DNA of 64,000 nt from Magnolia sinica (lineage: Eukaryota > Streptophyta > Magnoliopsida > Magnoliales > Magnoliaceae): the NCBI RefSeq assembly GCF_029962835.1, contig NC_080577.1:1550001-1614000 (forward strand), given 5' to 3'. Both the position numbers and the translations under genes were made by a program. The notes under the pieces were generated by a model. It saw nothing but the letters and a program-made list of their open reading frames with translations, was not told the DNA's origin and ran no database searches. Positions 11,950-26,346 of this stretch are shown in pieces (positions within the stretch are counted from its first letter, which is position 1; every line of letters begins with the position of its first letter).

Positions 11950-14900
11950 CTGAGAAGAAATAAAGGCCCCAAAAGCATTACAAACCCAGAAGCCAGTACT
12001 GTAAACTAGAGATTATAAGTGTTAAGCCAGTCTGGGAACGTAAAAAAGAAGGAATGTAGACTGTTTACTTTGAGATATTGTACTGAAACTGACTGACTTT
12101 GCTAGTGACCCACACAAGTTAATTTGACTCATGCAGTCAACCAGATCCACCAGAGCTAATAGGTAAGTAAAGCTGAAGTGAAATTTATGCCAAGCAGAAT
12201 TGCAGGGTGGCCGGACAGCTCAGGGTGGTCTAATGGAAATTATGGCCCTTGTCTAGCTGACCTGAGTTGGTTGGGATAAGACTTAAATGATGATGGTGGA
12301 CAGCTCAGACAGCTCTCATTCAAGGTGTGCACACAACATCAGTATCCATACTGAGAGATAACCAGAGCACCATCTTCTTCTTTTTCCTTTTTGTGTGTTT
12401 GTGTGTTGTAGTGGTGGTGTCTCCAAAAGAAAAATTGTATATTTCACCAACAATTGAGACATGCCTCTTGCCAGGGCCATCCATGGGTCAATGACCCGGT
12501 GACCTGATATGACATGGACCCAGATTTGGACTTTCAGGTCAGATCCAACTCCAAGGATCTATTAGGCAGGTCAGACCAGGATCGAGCAATCCAATCCTGA
12601 AGCAACCAGTTTTCAACCCTACTTCTCACTCTCAACATGCATAACTAGACGTGTCATACCCATACAAGCGAGTTGGACCAGGATCGAGCAATCCGACTCT
12701 GATGTAACCTGTTTACAGCCCTACTTCTCACTCTCAACAATAAGTATAACCAGTAGTGCCATACGCATACAAATTCTCACTACATACTAGATACAATGTA
12801 CATAATAGAGCATGATAATTCACCATGCAGCATAAATATGACTAGACAGCAGAGAATCAAACTCAATTTGAAAAATGAAACCATAAACGTACCTCATTAG
12901 TCTCTGAACCGCATGCGATATAACTGTCAGAAACAGATAAACCCACAAAATTCTGAGGAAACAAAAGACAGTAGTTAATAGAGAGACCAGCATTTTTGGA
13001 TAAATCCTCCAGATCTAGAAGCACATTTAGAAATAAAGAAACCAGCTTGACAGCTTGCATACTACAAACCTTCTCATTCATATGACCGCTCAAGGTTAAG
13101 CTGCAAGCACTGGTGGATAACTCACTAGAAACGGTGTTATTAAGATCCCAAAGCTTAAGGGTATTGTCAGTGGAAGCAGAAACAACCGTGTATGGATCTA
13201 AGAATTTCACATAACTAACAGCTTTCCCATGACCTGCCAATGTACACCAAGGGATTCTTGTATGCCGGAGATCATAACAGTAGACCTTATAATCAGCGGA
13301 TCCAAAGGCTAATAAATGACTGGAGTGAGGGGAGAACTGAACGCAGCAGGCATTGGCAACATTTCTGATCATGCTGATACTGTTTTTCTGCCAATATACC
13401 AAAGAATCACATCAATATGCTTTTCATTATAATTTTTCCAAAGAAATTTTGCATGAAAAGAAAGTAAAAAATTTACAGCCCTACTTTGTCACAAACAGGG
13501 AACTCGACCTCAATCATATTGAGGTTGAGAGATTTTGAAGATTTCTCAATCATATTGTTTGGTGAGTTCTCGACAAAACTATCCTGAGATTTTCAAAATA
13601 TCAGCAATATATGTCACAATCTCAAAATATCAGCAATATATGTCACATGGCTTTCAAGCCATAACCTTAATTTATCAATCGATGATATTGTTCCAAAGAC
13701 TGAAACACATCCAGTCCATGTAACTTGGACACAAACATGTATTAGTGTTGGATGCAGACATGAGGTGGCACGTTGGTTTTTTCAAACTCAGATTTGCCAA
13801 AACCTCCATACAAATATTTTAAATATCATTTGCTAAAAGTACGTAAAATCCGAAAAAATAAAATAATGATAACAAATCGAAGAATCCATTAATCATATAG
13901 AAAGAAAAAGTAACGAAAACATAGAAGATAATGATAATTCAACAAAAATTTGATTTCTATATAACTGTGACCGGCGGTGTCTGGCAATCTTATTAAAATA
14001 AAATATTTTAATTTAAAAAAAAACATGGGCATAAGGCGCATGTATCTGTCTCAACACTCCAGAATTTCTATAAAGAGTGGTCTCCTTGTTACATAGCTTC
14101 ATTCAAGCCACATCTATACTGCTAGCCTTCGTGAAAACTCTAATGCCACAGGCTACTTATTGATTTATTTTATTTTATTTTGTATCTCCACCTTCCTTTC
14201 ATTAAAGATGCCATGAGAATATGGCATTTAGACCATGGTTCGGAAACCTGACTCAGAAGTCCTTTTGGGCAAGTTGACTCACTGAGTCGTCCAAAAAATC
14301 AAAAATTTTAAAAAAAATTGATAATTTGATAATTATTTTAAAATATAAAAATGCATAAAATCATAAAAAGATTAAATCCCGGGAAAACCCAACTCGAAAA
14401 GGAACTCTATGAAAACGAGCTTCTCATCAAGTCCACTTGAAATCCAATCAAACAAACAACTTTGAAATTCAATAACTTGCGCCTCCGAACCAAACAACAT
14501 ATTTGAGATCTCATAGAAGATATTTAAAAACTAAAAACTTTACAAATGCTATGAAGATTTTTGCAGGTGGTGTGGTCTTTCTTTAAAACTTCAATGTCAC
14601 ACAGGCCATTTTTGGAAAATGGTGTATATTTCGCGTTTTATAAATAATCAGATCCAGGTTTGCTAGCCTACATAGGAGCACAACTTAGGGTTGGGCTAAA
14701 CATGAACTTGACTGGCCCTTCAGGTTGCGTTGGGTGGATGTCAGGTTAGGCTTGGGCTGGAAATCCTCAACCCAATGCCAGGTCATGTTGGGTTGAGGTT
14801 GAGGCTGCGAGCAACCTGACCCAACCAGAATCCAACCCTATATGTACAATATATTACATGTACATGGGAACCACTAGAGTGTGTAAAGGATCTCAGGGTG

Positions 14901-16317
14901 GGTTGAGCCTCGGGCTAACATCTCCTGAGGTAATGTTTGTCCTTGAGTTGACCCAAAACCTGAGTTGCACCACTAGCCTCCGACACACCCCTCCACATAC
15001 ATCTACAGACAGCCAAGCGCGCCAAAGTCACATGTGTGATGGACATTTGAGCAGCATATCAAGTGGGACCCATATCGATGAACAGGCCAAAAATTCATGT
15101 AAAGTTCAACTATACGGAAGGCAACAGATCTACAAAAGCAATGGACAGCATAAAAAGCAAAACTCATGAGTTTTTTGGTTGTCCATTGTCTTTTGTATAT
15201 TTGCAGCCTAGCTTCTTGAACAGTGATTTTTTTACCAAATGACCCACATGGTTGGTCTCACCCGATGCACGGCTCAGACATCTAAGGTGTGGGTGGAGAG
15301 GTGTGGGGGAACCAAGCAAACCTCATCAGAAGAACATTGTTTATTTCCCCATGCGGTACAAATTCTCTTGCATTTAAAATATAAATGTCTGATATAAAAA
15401 GGCATGCCTCATTAATGCTCCAAAGTTTCACAGAACAGTCATCGCTTCCGCTGGCTAACTTTGTTGGGTCCACTTGCGAGAAATCAACAGACCAAGCTCT
15501 CTTTTGATGCTCTGTGTATTGTGAAAACCCTTGACCGGTGCTAGCATCCCATAACTGTATACAATCAAAACAAATAAAATTACATGACCATGAAAGGAAA
15601 ATCAGTCAGCAGGACAGCTGATGCAAAGGATGATGCTCCTCTAAGCACATATTATAATTAAAGAATAGTATTTCAAGGTTGGAACGAACGTATAACAAGA
15701 ATTCTTGGAATTCCTTGGGGATTCTTGATGGCGCTGAGCTAGCCATAGCATGATGTCATATCTCTTTGGTTAATAAGATCCAAAAGGTTAATTGATCCCA
15801 GGGGCTGCAGATCCATAATAAGCATATAAAGATTACTGTAGGGTCCCTACTCATGGCTCAGTGGTAGACACAGCGTGCTTCAACTCTAAGGTCATGGGTT
15901 CGAGAACCCATGTGATGCGTGTAGGTGTGAGAGTTTGTGTAAAAAAGTAAACATATATATAGTGAAATGCTCGCCTGTGCACCAGTTCTCACGAGAACTC
16001 GTGAGAACTTTTTGAGAACTCATCTCACATCATATGAGCACAATATCTGAACCATCCACGTGATGCGGCACCCCATGAAACATCCAAGGCCCAACTTTCA
16101 CCCTTATCCAAAACTCTGGTGGGCCATGGAAAAAGGAAATAGTTTCCTCCCTTGATTTCTCCTCTCTCTTTGCTATGGCCCACCAAAGTTTTGGATTAGG
16201 GTGAAAGTTGGGTCATGGGAGTTTCATGGGGTGCCGCATCACATGGACCATTCAGATTTTGTGCCAAGGACACGTGTGCAAAGGTGCGCATGTAAAAAGG
16301 TGTGCAAGTGAGCATGA

Positions 16318-16358
<41 letters not shown>

Positions 16359-19300
16359 TTATTGTACATCAAATAACATCCAAATTGTTGGTTTCTGAAG
16401 ATGGAATGTCTAATGTTTTTTCACCCAGAGAAGTATGAAACAGAAAACTGGAAGTCAATATGCCGATAGCGGAAAAAATTCACCCATTTTTTCAGTAATC
16501 CAAGTCACACTCATGCATGTCCACATGCACATGCACACGCAATATGCTGCACGTGTGCACACATGCACGTGCACACACAATATGTTGCATGCATGGACAC
16601 ACACATAGAGGAGGTCTGAAGTCCAACTGGTTGGACTGCAACTTACAGACCACCCAGTGGATAACTTCCAACCTTTCACATGTGTACAACATCCTCCCCC
16701 GCCCAGCGGATAACTTCCAACCTTTCACATGTGTACAACATCCTCCCCCGCCCAGTGGATAACTTCCAACCTTTCACATGTGCCCTATACCCCCCTCCCC
16801 CCTTTAAGATTGCCTTATGAAAAATCAGCCATATCCACTCATCAAGTAAACATGCTTGTATTTTGCCATTGATCAATGGCTAGACATCATTTTCTATGGT
16901 GTGTCCCACCTGATGCGTGGATAGGGCAAATTTTTGCACTAGGTGATCCTCATGGTAGGGACAACCTATTGTAAGGGTTGGATGTCATGTGCATTTAACA
17001 GGTTGGAAGTTATCTGCTGGATGGACCATACCAACCGGTTGGACTTGAGACCTTCTACATGCATGCATATACATACATATATCCTAATCTGCCACTCATA
17101 AAAATGTTTATATATCATCATCATCAAAGCCTTATCCCAATTAATTGGGGTCAACTACATGAACTTTGTTCTACCATTCCACTCTATCAAAGGTCATCAA
17201 GTCTTTTTTCACTACCTCCACTCATGTCCTTTTACAGCATCCTCAACTTATACAAGCTACTCCTACCTAACCAGCACAGTTCTTGGTCTCTATAGCACAT
17301 GGCCAAAGCATCTACTTGCCCTCATATTATTACCCATTGGTGGGTACTCATACGTTCCCTCAAATGCATTCATTTCTAATTCTATCCTTCCTCGTCTTGC
17401 CACTCGCCCATCTCAACATTATAACGCGCCCCCCCCCCCCCAAAAATAAAAACACGCTCACGCGTATTTTATATATATGGGAAAAAGTACTATGAGGCCA
17501 ACCTCATGGAGCTTTGCATGAGGTCGAGCTCAATGGGCCCCACCGTGATGTGTGTCAGACATCCACCCCATCAATCAGATGAACCCTTCCATGGTGGGCA
17601 CTGGGCCTAGAAATCAGGCCAATCCATAACTTAGGTGGGCCACACCACTGACAACAGTTGAGAGTGGATGCCCAATCACTGAAGCCTTCCTGATTGTTCA
17701 TAGGACCCACTGAAATGAATTTCAGACATCCAGCCCATTCATTGTGTCCCACTTGGATTAGGGGTCACCCCAAATTTCAGGCCATTCCAAAACTCAGGTG
17801 GGCCCCACCAAGTGCTTTTAGATGTTCAAGTCTTGGGTTCACATTATTTTAGATGGTATGGCCTACCTGAGTTCCAGATACAGCTGATTTTTGGGACAAC
17901 CCATAACCTAGAGGAGACCCACCAAATGCATGCTGTGGATGTCGGGTACACATTATTGTGGAGCCCACAGAGATTGACCTCATGGGTAGCTCCCAATAGG
18001 TCAACCTCATAGAACCTTTTTCCCATATATTCCAATCTGCTTGTATTATATTATGTACATTTGTATTCAAATTTATATATCCTAATCTGCCACTCATTAA
18101 AAATAAAAAATAAAATAAAAAATTGCCTAGTGCACAGTTGTCAGACACAAAAGTAGTTGTGCAACTGAACTGCAGCATTGAGCCAAACAGACTCCCAAAG
18201 TGACATCCATAATGAGCACAACATGCGGTGGACTTTGAGACATCTATCTAGATAGAAGAAATCCATAAGAATTTTGTATAATTTTAATCTCAATCCATCT
18301 CTGGAGGTTTTCACTCCCACTGTGGGATGGACTTCAAGAACACATTCTAACTTTCCAGAGACTGCACTAATGAGAAAATCAGAACAAAGAAAGCTTTTTC
18401 CACCGAGAAATTGAATAGTATGTTAATTTTATTACTCACACCATAAGCTAGAAATAGAAAAGCAAGAAATATACTGGAAAATCTTCAGAAAAAGCTCTAC
18501 TATGCACAAGAAATAGAAACCTGAACAACCCCATCATAATCAGTTGAAGCGAGATAATTCTTGATGTAGCTGTTCCAGCAAACACAGCTAAGCTTTGATC
18601 TGCTTGACATCTCAACTACTGGGTAATGAATATCAACTGTGTCGTTGAAGAGAGAACTGTACTCAAAGATCTTTATCTTCTTTGATACCCCAGCAGCAGC
18701 AAAGAAGTCCTCGTCCCGGTCAAAACTCAACGAGCAAATAACATTAGCAGAATTGAGAAGATCTACATTCCTCAGAGCACCTCGTACTTCGAATTTACTG
18801 TAGCGAGCATACTTGCATATACCTTCAAAAAATGCTCCCAACCGGTCTGTAGGTTTCTTGTTCATGCACCAGTCTTCATTGTCATTTTGAATTGAAGACC
18901 ATCTGTGTTGGTTCTTTAGGACATCTTTATCTGAGCGTGCAGCAGTGTCGGTCTCAGGGAGACCAATTATGGTTCTCATAGAAAAGTATGCACTTTCCAG
19001 CTGACTGATATTCCTCATCAACCTTGCTTCATCCATCCTTGATGAGGAGGTAGTGAGGACCTCCAAGGATAAAGGCCCATTATGAAGGCATTTATCAGAG
19101 AAACTTGCCAATACATCTTTCTTATATGACCCAGAAAGAATCTCAGTTCTCAATGAATGCCTTTTTTCAGCCTCCTCAATGTCTGCTTTTAAGCACTCAA
19201 GGTCTTCAGCTAACTTAGATGCCTTATTCTGCTTTTGTTCTTTCAAGGATGTAAGGAAATGCAATAACAACTCTGATTCAGCATTCTCTTCATCGATGGG

Positions 19301-22300
19301 TAATGAAGATTGATCTCCAAAAGACAAGTCTCGGTTTTCACATATTACTTCAGATTGCAGGATTTCCCTGTCATGCGCACAATACAATAGAATTTCAGCA
19401 GGTTTCTTTACAAAGTATAATATGTTAAATCAGGCATTTAAAAATGTATTAACAGGATTCAGACCCATGAGGAAAGTTTGAAGGTTTCTCGTTGAAGGCT
19501 TGAATTATTTCCACTACATCAACCTCTACTCATTAAGTTTCTATATCAGCGAACAAAGGTGTTTTTATGATTGTCAGTAAGTTCAGAGTCATTTTGAAAA
19601 TATCTTAAGCGGATGAATCACCTGCAGAAGGAACGAACAGGAGGTTTGATGGAGATCGGCCCCTTAAATTTTACAGCAGGAGAGAAACTTAATGAGAATG
19701 ATGTGGGCCCCATGGTCGAAGACAGGGCATAGGCTTCAAAACTTATTGCTGTAGGCCCAAGATGGCTCATGGCTCTCCAAAAGACCCATAGATTGCACCC
19801 ATAATTCAAACTGTTCTCTATAAGGTTCATATCTTTATTGGAAGTTGTTTCCATTAAAAAATTCTCTAGGAAGTCAAAAGAATCTTTGTTCTAGAAAGAT
19901 GCTCTTAGGAAACTGTTGTCAGTTATTGGTCCTCTTTGGAATTAAAGCTTTAGTTTTCCTAAGTTATTAATTCTCCTTGAAATTAGAGCGTCTTTTAGAT
20001 TCCCTTAGTCCTTGAGTTAATACAAGAAAGTTCTATTGAGTCAATGAAAGGGGGATCTTTAGTCAATAAAAGGGGGATCCTTAGTCTTGCTTCGGTGGTA
20101 GACTGTTAGGGGTTTCAAAACCCGGTCAAGGGATCGAGGATCCATAGGTGGTGAAATTCCACTACAGCGTGAGTGTGTGGGGGGGTGTGTGCGTGTGCGT
20201 GTGTAAAAAAAAATTAAAAAATAAAAAAAGGGGGGAGGCCATGATATTGAACACTATTTAAGATTTGAGATTGAATGAATGGTTTTGTTAACGGTGAGAC
20301 TCCATTAAAATCTTCCAAGTAGAACTCTTAGAAAACCTTAGTGAGGCTCTAAGGTATATCCCCCACTCCTCTTACTCTTTTTCTTCTATACCTATTGTTT
20401 TCATGCTCAGTTCTACCTCTCATAGGTTAGTAATCAAACACTCAAACCTTAACTTTCAAGCTTAAACCCTTCTTCATAAACATGTGTTGCAACCCAATGA
20501 TTGAGTCAATGAGACACCCAGATCGAAAAGAAGTGGACAATACTACACACACAGGAATATTTAAGTGGATAGGGAGAGAATTGTATTGATATCAAACTTC
20601 TTATCTTACAATACTTGCAAAAAATCCGCACTTTGAAAATATTGGAATACTTACCTCCTACACCACCTCCCCTTTTATAGACCCTAAATGAATTTTTAAT
20701 TAGAATCCAAAATTGATTTAAAAAATTTCAATTAGAATCCCCCAACTAAGAAAATGATTTAAAATTTTTCCATTAGAATCCCCCAACTAAGAAATTGATT
20801 TAAAATCAATCATAATTAATTTAGATCAATCTAATTTACCAAAGATGGTAAAAGGCTAAAATCCTTATAATAGTAAAAGCAAATCTACAAAATAATCCTC
20901 CAAATCTTTTAATCACATCTTCAAATTAGCCCATATATCTTCAATTACCTCTCCCCATATCTTCAATCACATCTTTAAATCAACCCCCATATTTTTTACA
21001 AATAGATATGATGAGGACATCCGAGCACAAAACAGAGTAGGGCTGAACCGGTCTCTTTATAGCTAGACGACCATTACATGGGGCCCACTTAGCCCAATTC
21101 ACATTCCGAGCCACATTGAAGAGCCTAAGTTCATATGTTTGTGCATCTTTGAAGATCCCACATTGGAAAGATGCATGCGGGCTGCATATAAGAGCTTGAT
21201 GGACACATCAGACCGTTGGATCGAATGGACACGATGATCAGACCGTTGGATCATCATCATCGAACATCTTCATCGTGGACCCCCATAGGCTACGAAATAG
21301 TTTAGTTGTTTAGTTTGCTTATATGTTTCTTTATTTTTTGTATAACTCATATTTGTGTTCAGAATAGGGAGTTAGGAACAACTTTTAATTCATTATACGT
21401 CTTTATGTTAAGAATCTTATCAGAGAGCGCATTTTTGTAAAAGGTCTTTTCTGAGACTATTAGAGGTTGGACGCCCCCACCCTAGCCAATATGCATGTTA
21501 TGAATGAAACAGATTTCTCTCATTTTGCTTTGAGATTGAGCAAAATTTCATTCTGTGATTGAATTGGTGGTGTGAAACCATGGGGAGCGGTTCCCTAATT
21601 ATCTTTTTTACTTTTCTCTCTTCTCAACAAGGTATCTTCCCTCATCTTCTTCTTTTCTTCCTTCTTCATCACTTCCTTTCTTTTTTATCTTCGTTCTTCT
21701 CTTAAACCTCTATTCTTCTTCTTTCTACAACCCCTAATCCATCCAAACCTAGTTCTCAAAACCCTAAATCCCTAAAACTCTAACCCTAAATCTCTAAAAC
21801 CCTAATCTCCACAAAATCTTAATCCTAAAATTTTCAAATTCCAAAATCCCTTGTCCAAATCATAAATCCCTAATTCCCACAACCTAAAACCCATATTCCC
21901 AATTCTAAAAACTCTAAATTCTAAATCCCTTAAATCCAAAATCTGAAATTCTAACCCGAAACCTCCCAAAACCTCAACTCTAATGTTCCAAACCCTAATT
22001 CCTTTGAGCCTAGATACCCCCAAACTCATTTCCCACATTCCCTAGCCTTTAAACAGCCCTAACACGTCAAAACTCTTACAAAACACATGATTTCATTGAA
22101 TTCAAATTTACCCTATGTTGGGATGGGGGTTCTATCACCCATAGGTCCCAGTTAATCAGTAATTTTTGACATTCGCATTGCAGGACTGTCATAGGCTTGA
22201 ATTTGTACATGTCATGAATCTGAAATTTCTGAATTTATGGTAAATTAGCTTTATTTTGCCGTTCCATTACTCTAGTTAATCTGTCTTTTGATTTCATAGC

Positions 22301-25300
22301 ATCACATTAGGTTAGATCATTCTCTCTTGCATCAAGTAAATTATAAATCTTGATATTTAGGCCCCAAATCTATAAATGAACACCCCAAGACGGGACATGT
22401 TGGGCCCTTTGGTGGGTCGTGGGCCTCTGCATCAACCTGCCCCTATTAGCCCTTAAAGCCCTTCATTCCACTCTTCCTTTACCACCTCTAGCAACCCTTC
22501 TTTAACCCTTTTCAGTTATAACAGTCTTCTTTGGGTGCACATCAATGAAAGGCGTTCTGTCCTCATATCAAGAGGTTTGTCCTACATCAATGTTATTGCA
22601 TCTGTATTGAATTTAATATTCATGTGTACTACATGTCCAGTACAAAACATCAGCATGTAGAACCCTTAACATGCTGAGTCAAAATGAGTTTCCCACCTTG
22701 CTATTTTACATAAATATTGACTCGGACGACATTTTTTCTATTTAACTGCAAACATCTTACACTCATATGGTTGTGACGTCTAATGCAATTTTCAGTAGTT
22801 AGTTTGAAGTTGAACTTGACTAAGAGGACTGCACTAAGGTATGAGCCTCAAACTAAGGTGCCGTTTGATAAAACTTATTTTCAGCACTTGTCACTTATTT
22901 TCAGCGCTTATATGATTCATATCATTTGGCAAATCTAGATTATTTAGTGCTAAAATTTTCACTGAAAATATGGGTCATTTTTTTCAGCTTCCCTCCCTTC
23001 ACTCAATGCTAAAGGCTGGATGCTGAAAGTGGTGGTACAGTAAAATTTCTTTTCACTTTTGACTAAAATATCTCTAAAATTATTTCAAAATTACATTTCA
23101 GCACTTAATTTTCAGAGCTTATTTTTCAGTTTATCAAACACAGCAAAATCTTCTAAACAAACAAAAGGAATGAACAAGAGCCAGTTTGTTTAAGGAATTA
23201 GTTGATTAGTGACTATTTTTATGCCTTTTACAGCTCATACAGTAAAAGAAAAACAAGAGATGACTCGCAGCAGGAATGAAAAGGAAAATGAAGGAACAGC
23301 CATGATTCTCAATAAACCTTATCTTTGAGGAAGTATGCTGCAATACCTTGTCTTTGGCCGAGAAGAAGGCTTTGGGTGAAGCAGCCAGAGACAGAAGCCA
23401 GCCTCCTTGGGATTTTCTGATAGAAAATTCGGGGGAAGAATCCGATGTTGTAGGTTAGACATTGCAGCAGCATGCATTTCCCATGATTCAAAACAGCAGA
23501 ACAGCTGACGGAGAAGAGCCAAAGTCAGTCAAGTGAATATGCTTTCAACTGGGTGGGGAGATGATTGGGAACCGATGCTTTGCATTCATTTCAAAGCAGC
23601 CATACCATGCAAAAAGGATGCTACATTTCCAAAACAACAGGGAAAAAGGTCTGTGTTGGACTTGTCAACAGAACATTAGGACAGAATATTAGTTTATTTT
23701 TTTCTTTTGGTTGCTGATGTTCTCAATACCAGTTATATTCTAATTCTTGGTCGCTTTCAATCCTTCTTTTCTTTTCTTTTTTTCTGAGAGAGAGAGAAGG
23801 CTTTCAATCTTTCATATTAACAAACGAATATTTATATGGTATCAGATGTTTCCACTACAATAATAGAACTGAACAAACATGTCAACATGATGGATTTTTT
23901 TGTTTGATCGCCAGTGTAGTCAAAGGCGACCCAGGCGTTCACCAAGGAATTTTGGACCTGTTGCGCCTTGCCTGGACCCTGGGCAAGGTGTTTACTTCAG
24001 GAGTGCACCTCGCGCCTAGCTGCGCCTTGGCACGCCTATGGTACGTGGCTTTTTACATGAGGTGCCTTAATGGGCATAGGGTACCTCAGACGAGTGGTTT
24101 ATTTGGTGTTTTACCTCCCAATAAGGGTGCAAATAGGTGAGAAAGGGGTTTTAAGCCCTATTTCAACAACTTTTATCATTCCTTTTGGGATTAAAGATTG
24201 AGATATTCTTGCCACAAGTTTCAACAATTTTTCTCATTTCTTTTTCTTATTGATTTCCTTCTTCTTAAAAGTGTTTTAAGTTCATCATATTTGACTTCTT
24301 TAAATCAATTTGAGCTTTCATTCATAATCACACAAGATTTAAGGTGAATTGGGGATTTTGGGAGGATTGGAAATTTTCAGTTAGAGGATTTGGGAGCTTG
24401 AAATTTTGGATTATGGGATTTGGAAATTTTTAGGGATTTTGGGGAAAATTTTTTGTTTTGAATTGGTGAATTTGAGGAATTTGGGAAAATTGGAAAATTG
24501 AGGGGTAGGATTTGGGGAAATTTGGGGATATGGGGTTTTGAACTAAGAGGAATTGAATGGTATTGACAAAACACCAACTTCCTCATCATTATCATCATCA
24601 AGGGCCATTTTTAAAAGTGTCCGGCCACTAAACCCATGACAGAACACCAACTTCCTTATCACAACTCACTGGGGCAGGGCTACACGATCATTTTCCACCA
24701 TACTCTATCAAGGGCCATAACTTCAATTACACCTTAAACAATCAACTTATATCTATGAATAATTAAATATTAATATTTATTATATTGAATTAAAAAATTG
24801 CGCCTAAAATCTCCAGGCATTCGCCTAGGTGTTTCGGGGGCTACAGGGGCAGGTGCGCCTAGAGCATTTGTGTACATTGTACACTGCTTTAATCATCACT
24901 TGTTTCTGACAGCTCGTGGTTGACACCCTTGACTAGGTTACGTACAAATATTTGAGTTCAGATCCAACCCATGGTCCTCTGTCCTGTTCTGTATAATCAC
25001 AATGTACTCATACATGAACAGCATTTTCTGGTGTCAGAAATAAAAACCCAACAACTAATACAACATGATATTATTTACAAAAGATGTGTTGTTCTATAGA
25101 GGTTTGCTAAGCCCACACGCATGTATAAACTAGTTGGTCCATGCCAGTAGTCAACACCAGACCTGCTAGTCCTTGAGAAGAGATGTGTAACCGGTTGTAT
25201 TGTTTTCAATTTGAAACTAGAGAATACTTGTATGAGCGGGTTGGTCCATGCTAGCAGTCAACACCAGACCTGTCAGTCCTTGAGAAGAGGTAACCAAATG

Positions 25301-26306
25301 AGCAACTGGTTGCTATGGTTCCCAATTGAAAAGTGGATAAAAAAATGCTTGACATCTTGCAATCCTTATGAAGCAAGGAATGCTAAGTGAACTTCCTCAC
25401 ATTAGATGGACATGGAGTTTCGTTGCACATATGCCAATATGGAACACATGCATGAGATCTTAATCATTCATCAGGTAGATCTCAGCAGTGATATAAATAT
25501 CAATAGCATCGACCATGCTATCGATTTTGTGTGTGGCCAATATATATAGTAACTCTCAGGTCCAACTGGTTCAACCACAGGTTATGCTCCACCCATCAGA
25601 TAACTTCCAACCAGTTAAGAGTATGTAACATCCGACCCCTCTAATGGGTTGGCCCATCCATGAGGATTGCCTAGTTCAAACATCTGTCCCATCTACTTAT
25701 TGGGCGGACCACAACATAGGAAACAATTTCTAGCCATTGATAAATAGAAAATTACAAGTGTGACCCATTTGAAAAGTGGATGTAGTTGAATTTTTCTGAA
25801 GGTGATCCTCATGATAGAGCCAACCTATTAAATGGGTTGGATGTTAGACATACATCACAGGTTGGAAGTTATTTGCTGGCTGGATCGTAATTTATGGTCC
25901 AACCAGTTGAACTTGAGAGCTGCTCATATATATATATATATATATATTAAGGGAAATGGTACTATGAGGTCGAGCTATGTGGGCCCTGCCGTGATGTGTG
26001 TCGAACATCAACACCGTGCATTTAATGGGTCCCCTTTATGTTATCGGATATCCTAAAATTCAGACATATACGGAACTCAAATGGGCCATACCATCTAAAA
26101 CCATGTGAAGACATGCCTAAAACAAATAAAAGAACTCGGTTGGGCCCGCCCAAGTCATGGATTGACTTGATTTTTAAGCCCGTGGCCCACCATGGAGTGG
26201 TGCATTTGACTAATGGGGTAGATGTTCGACACATGTCATGGTGGGGCCCACACAGCTCGACCACATGGGAAGTTCCCATGAGGTCAACCTCATAGTACCA
26301 TTTCCC

Positions 26307-26346
<40 letters not shown>

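Noticed and set aside
15885-15912. Possible functional tRNA gene at the 15.9-kb B box
   Set aside because: The spacing and the long GT-rich tail fit a SINE, and no cloverleaf can be drawn.
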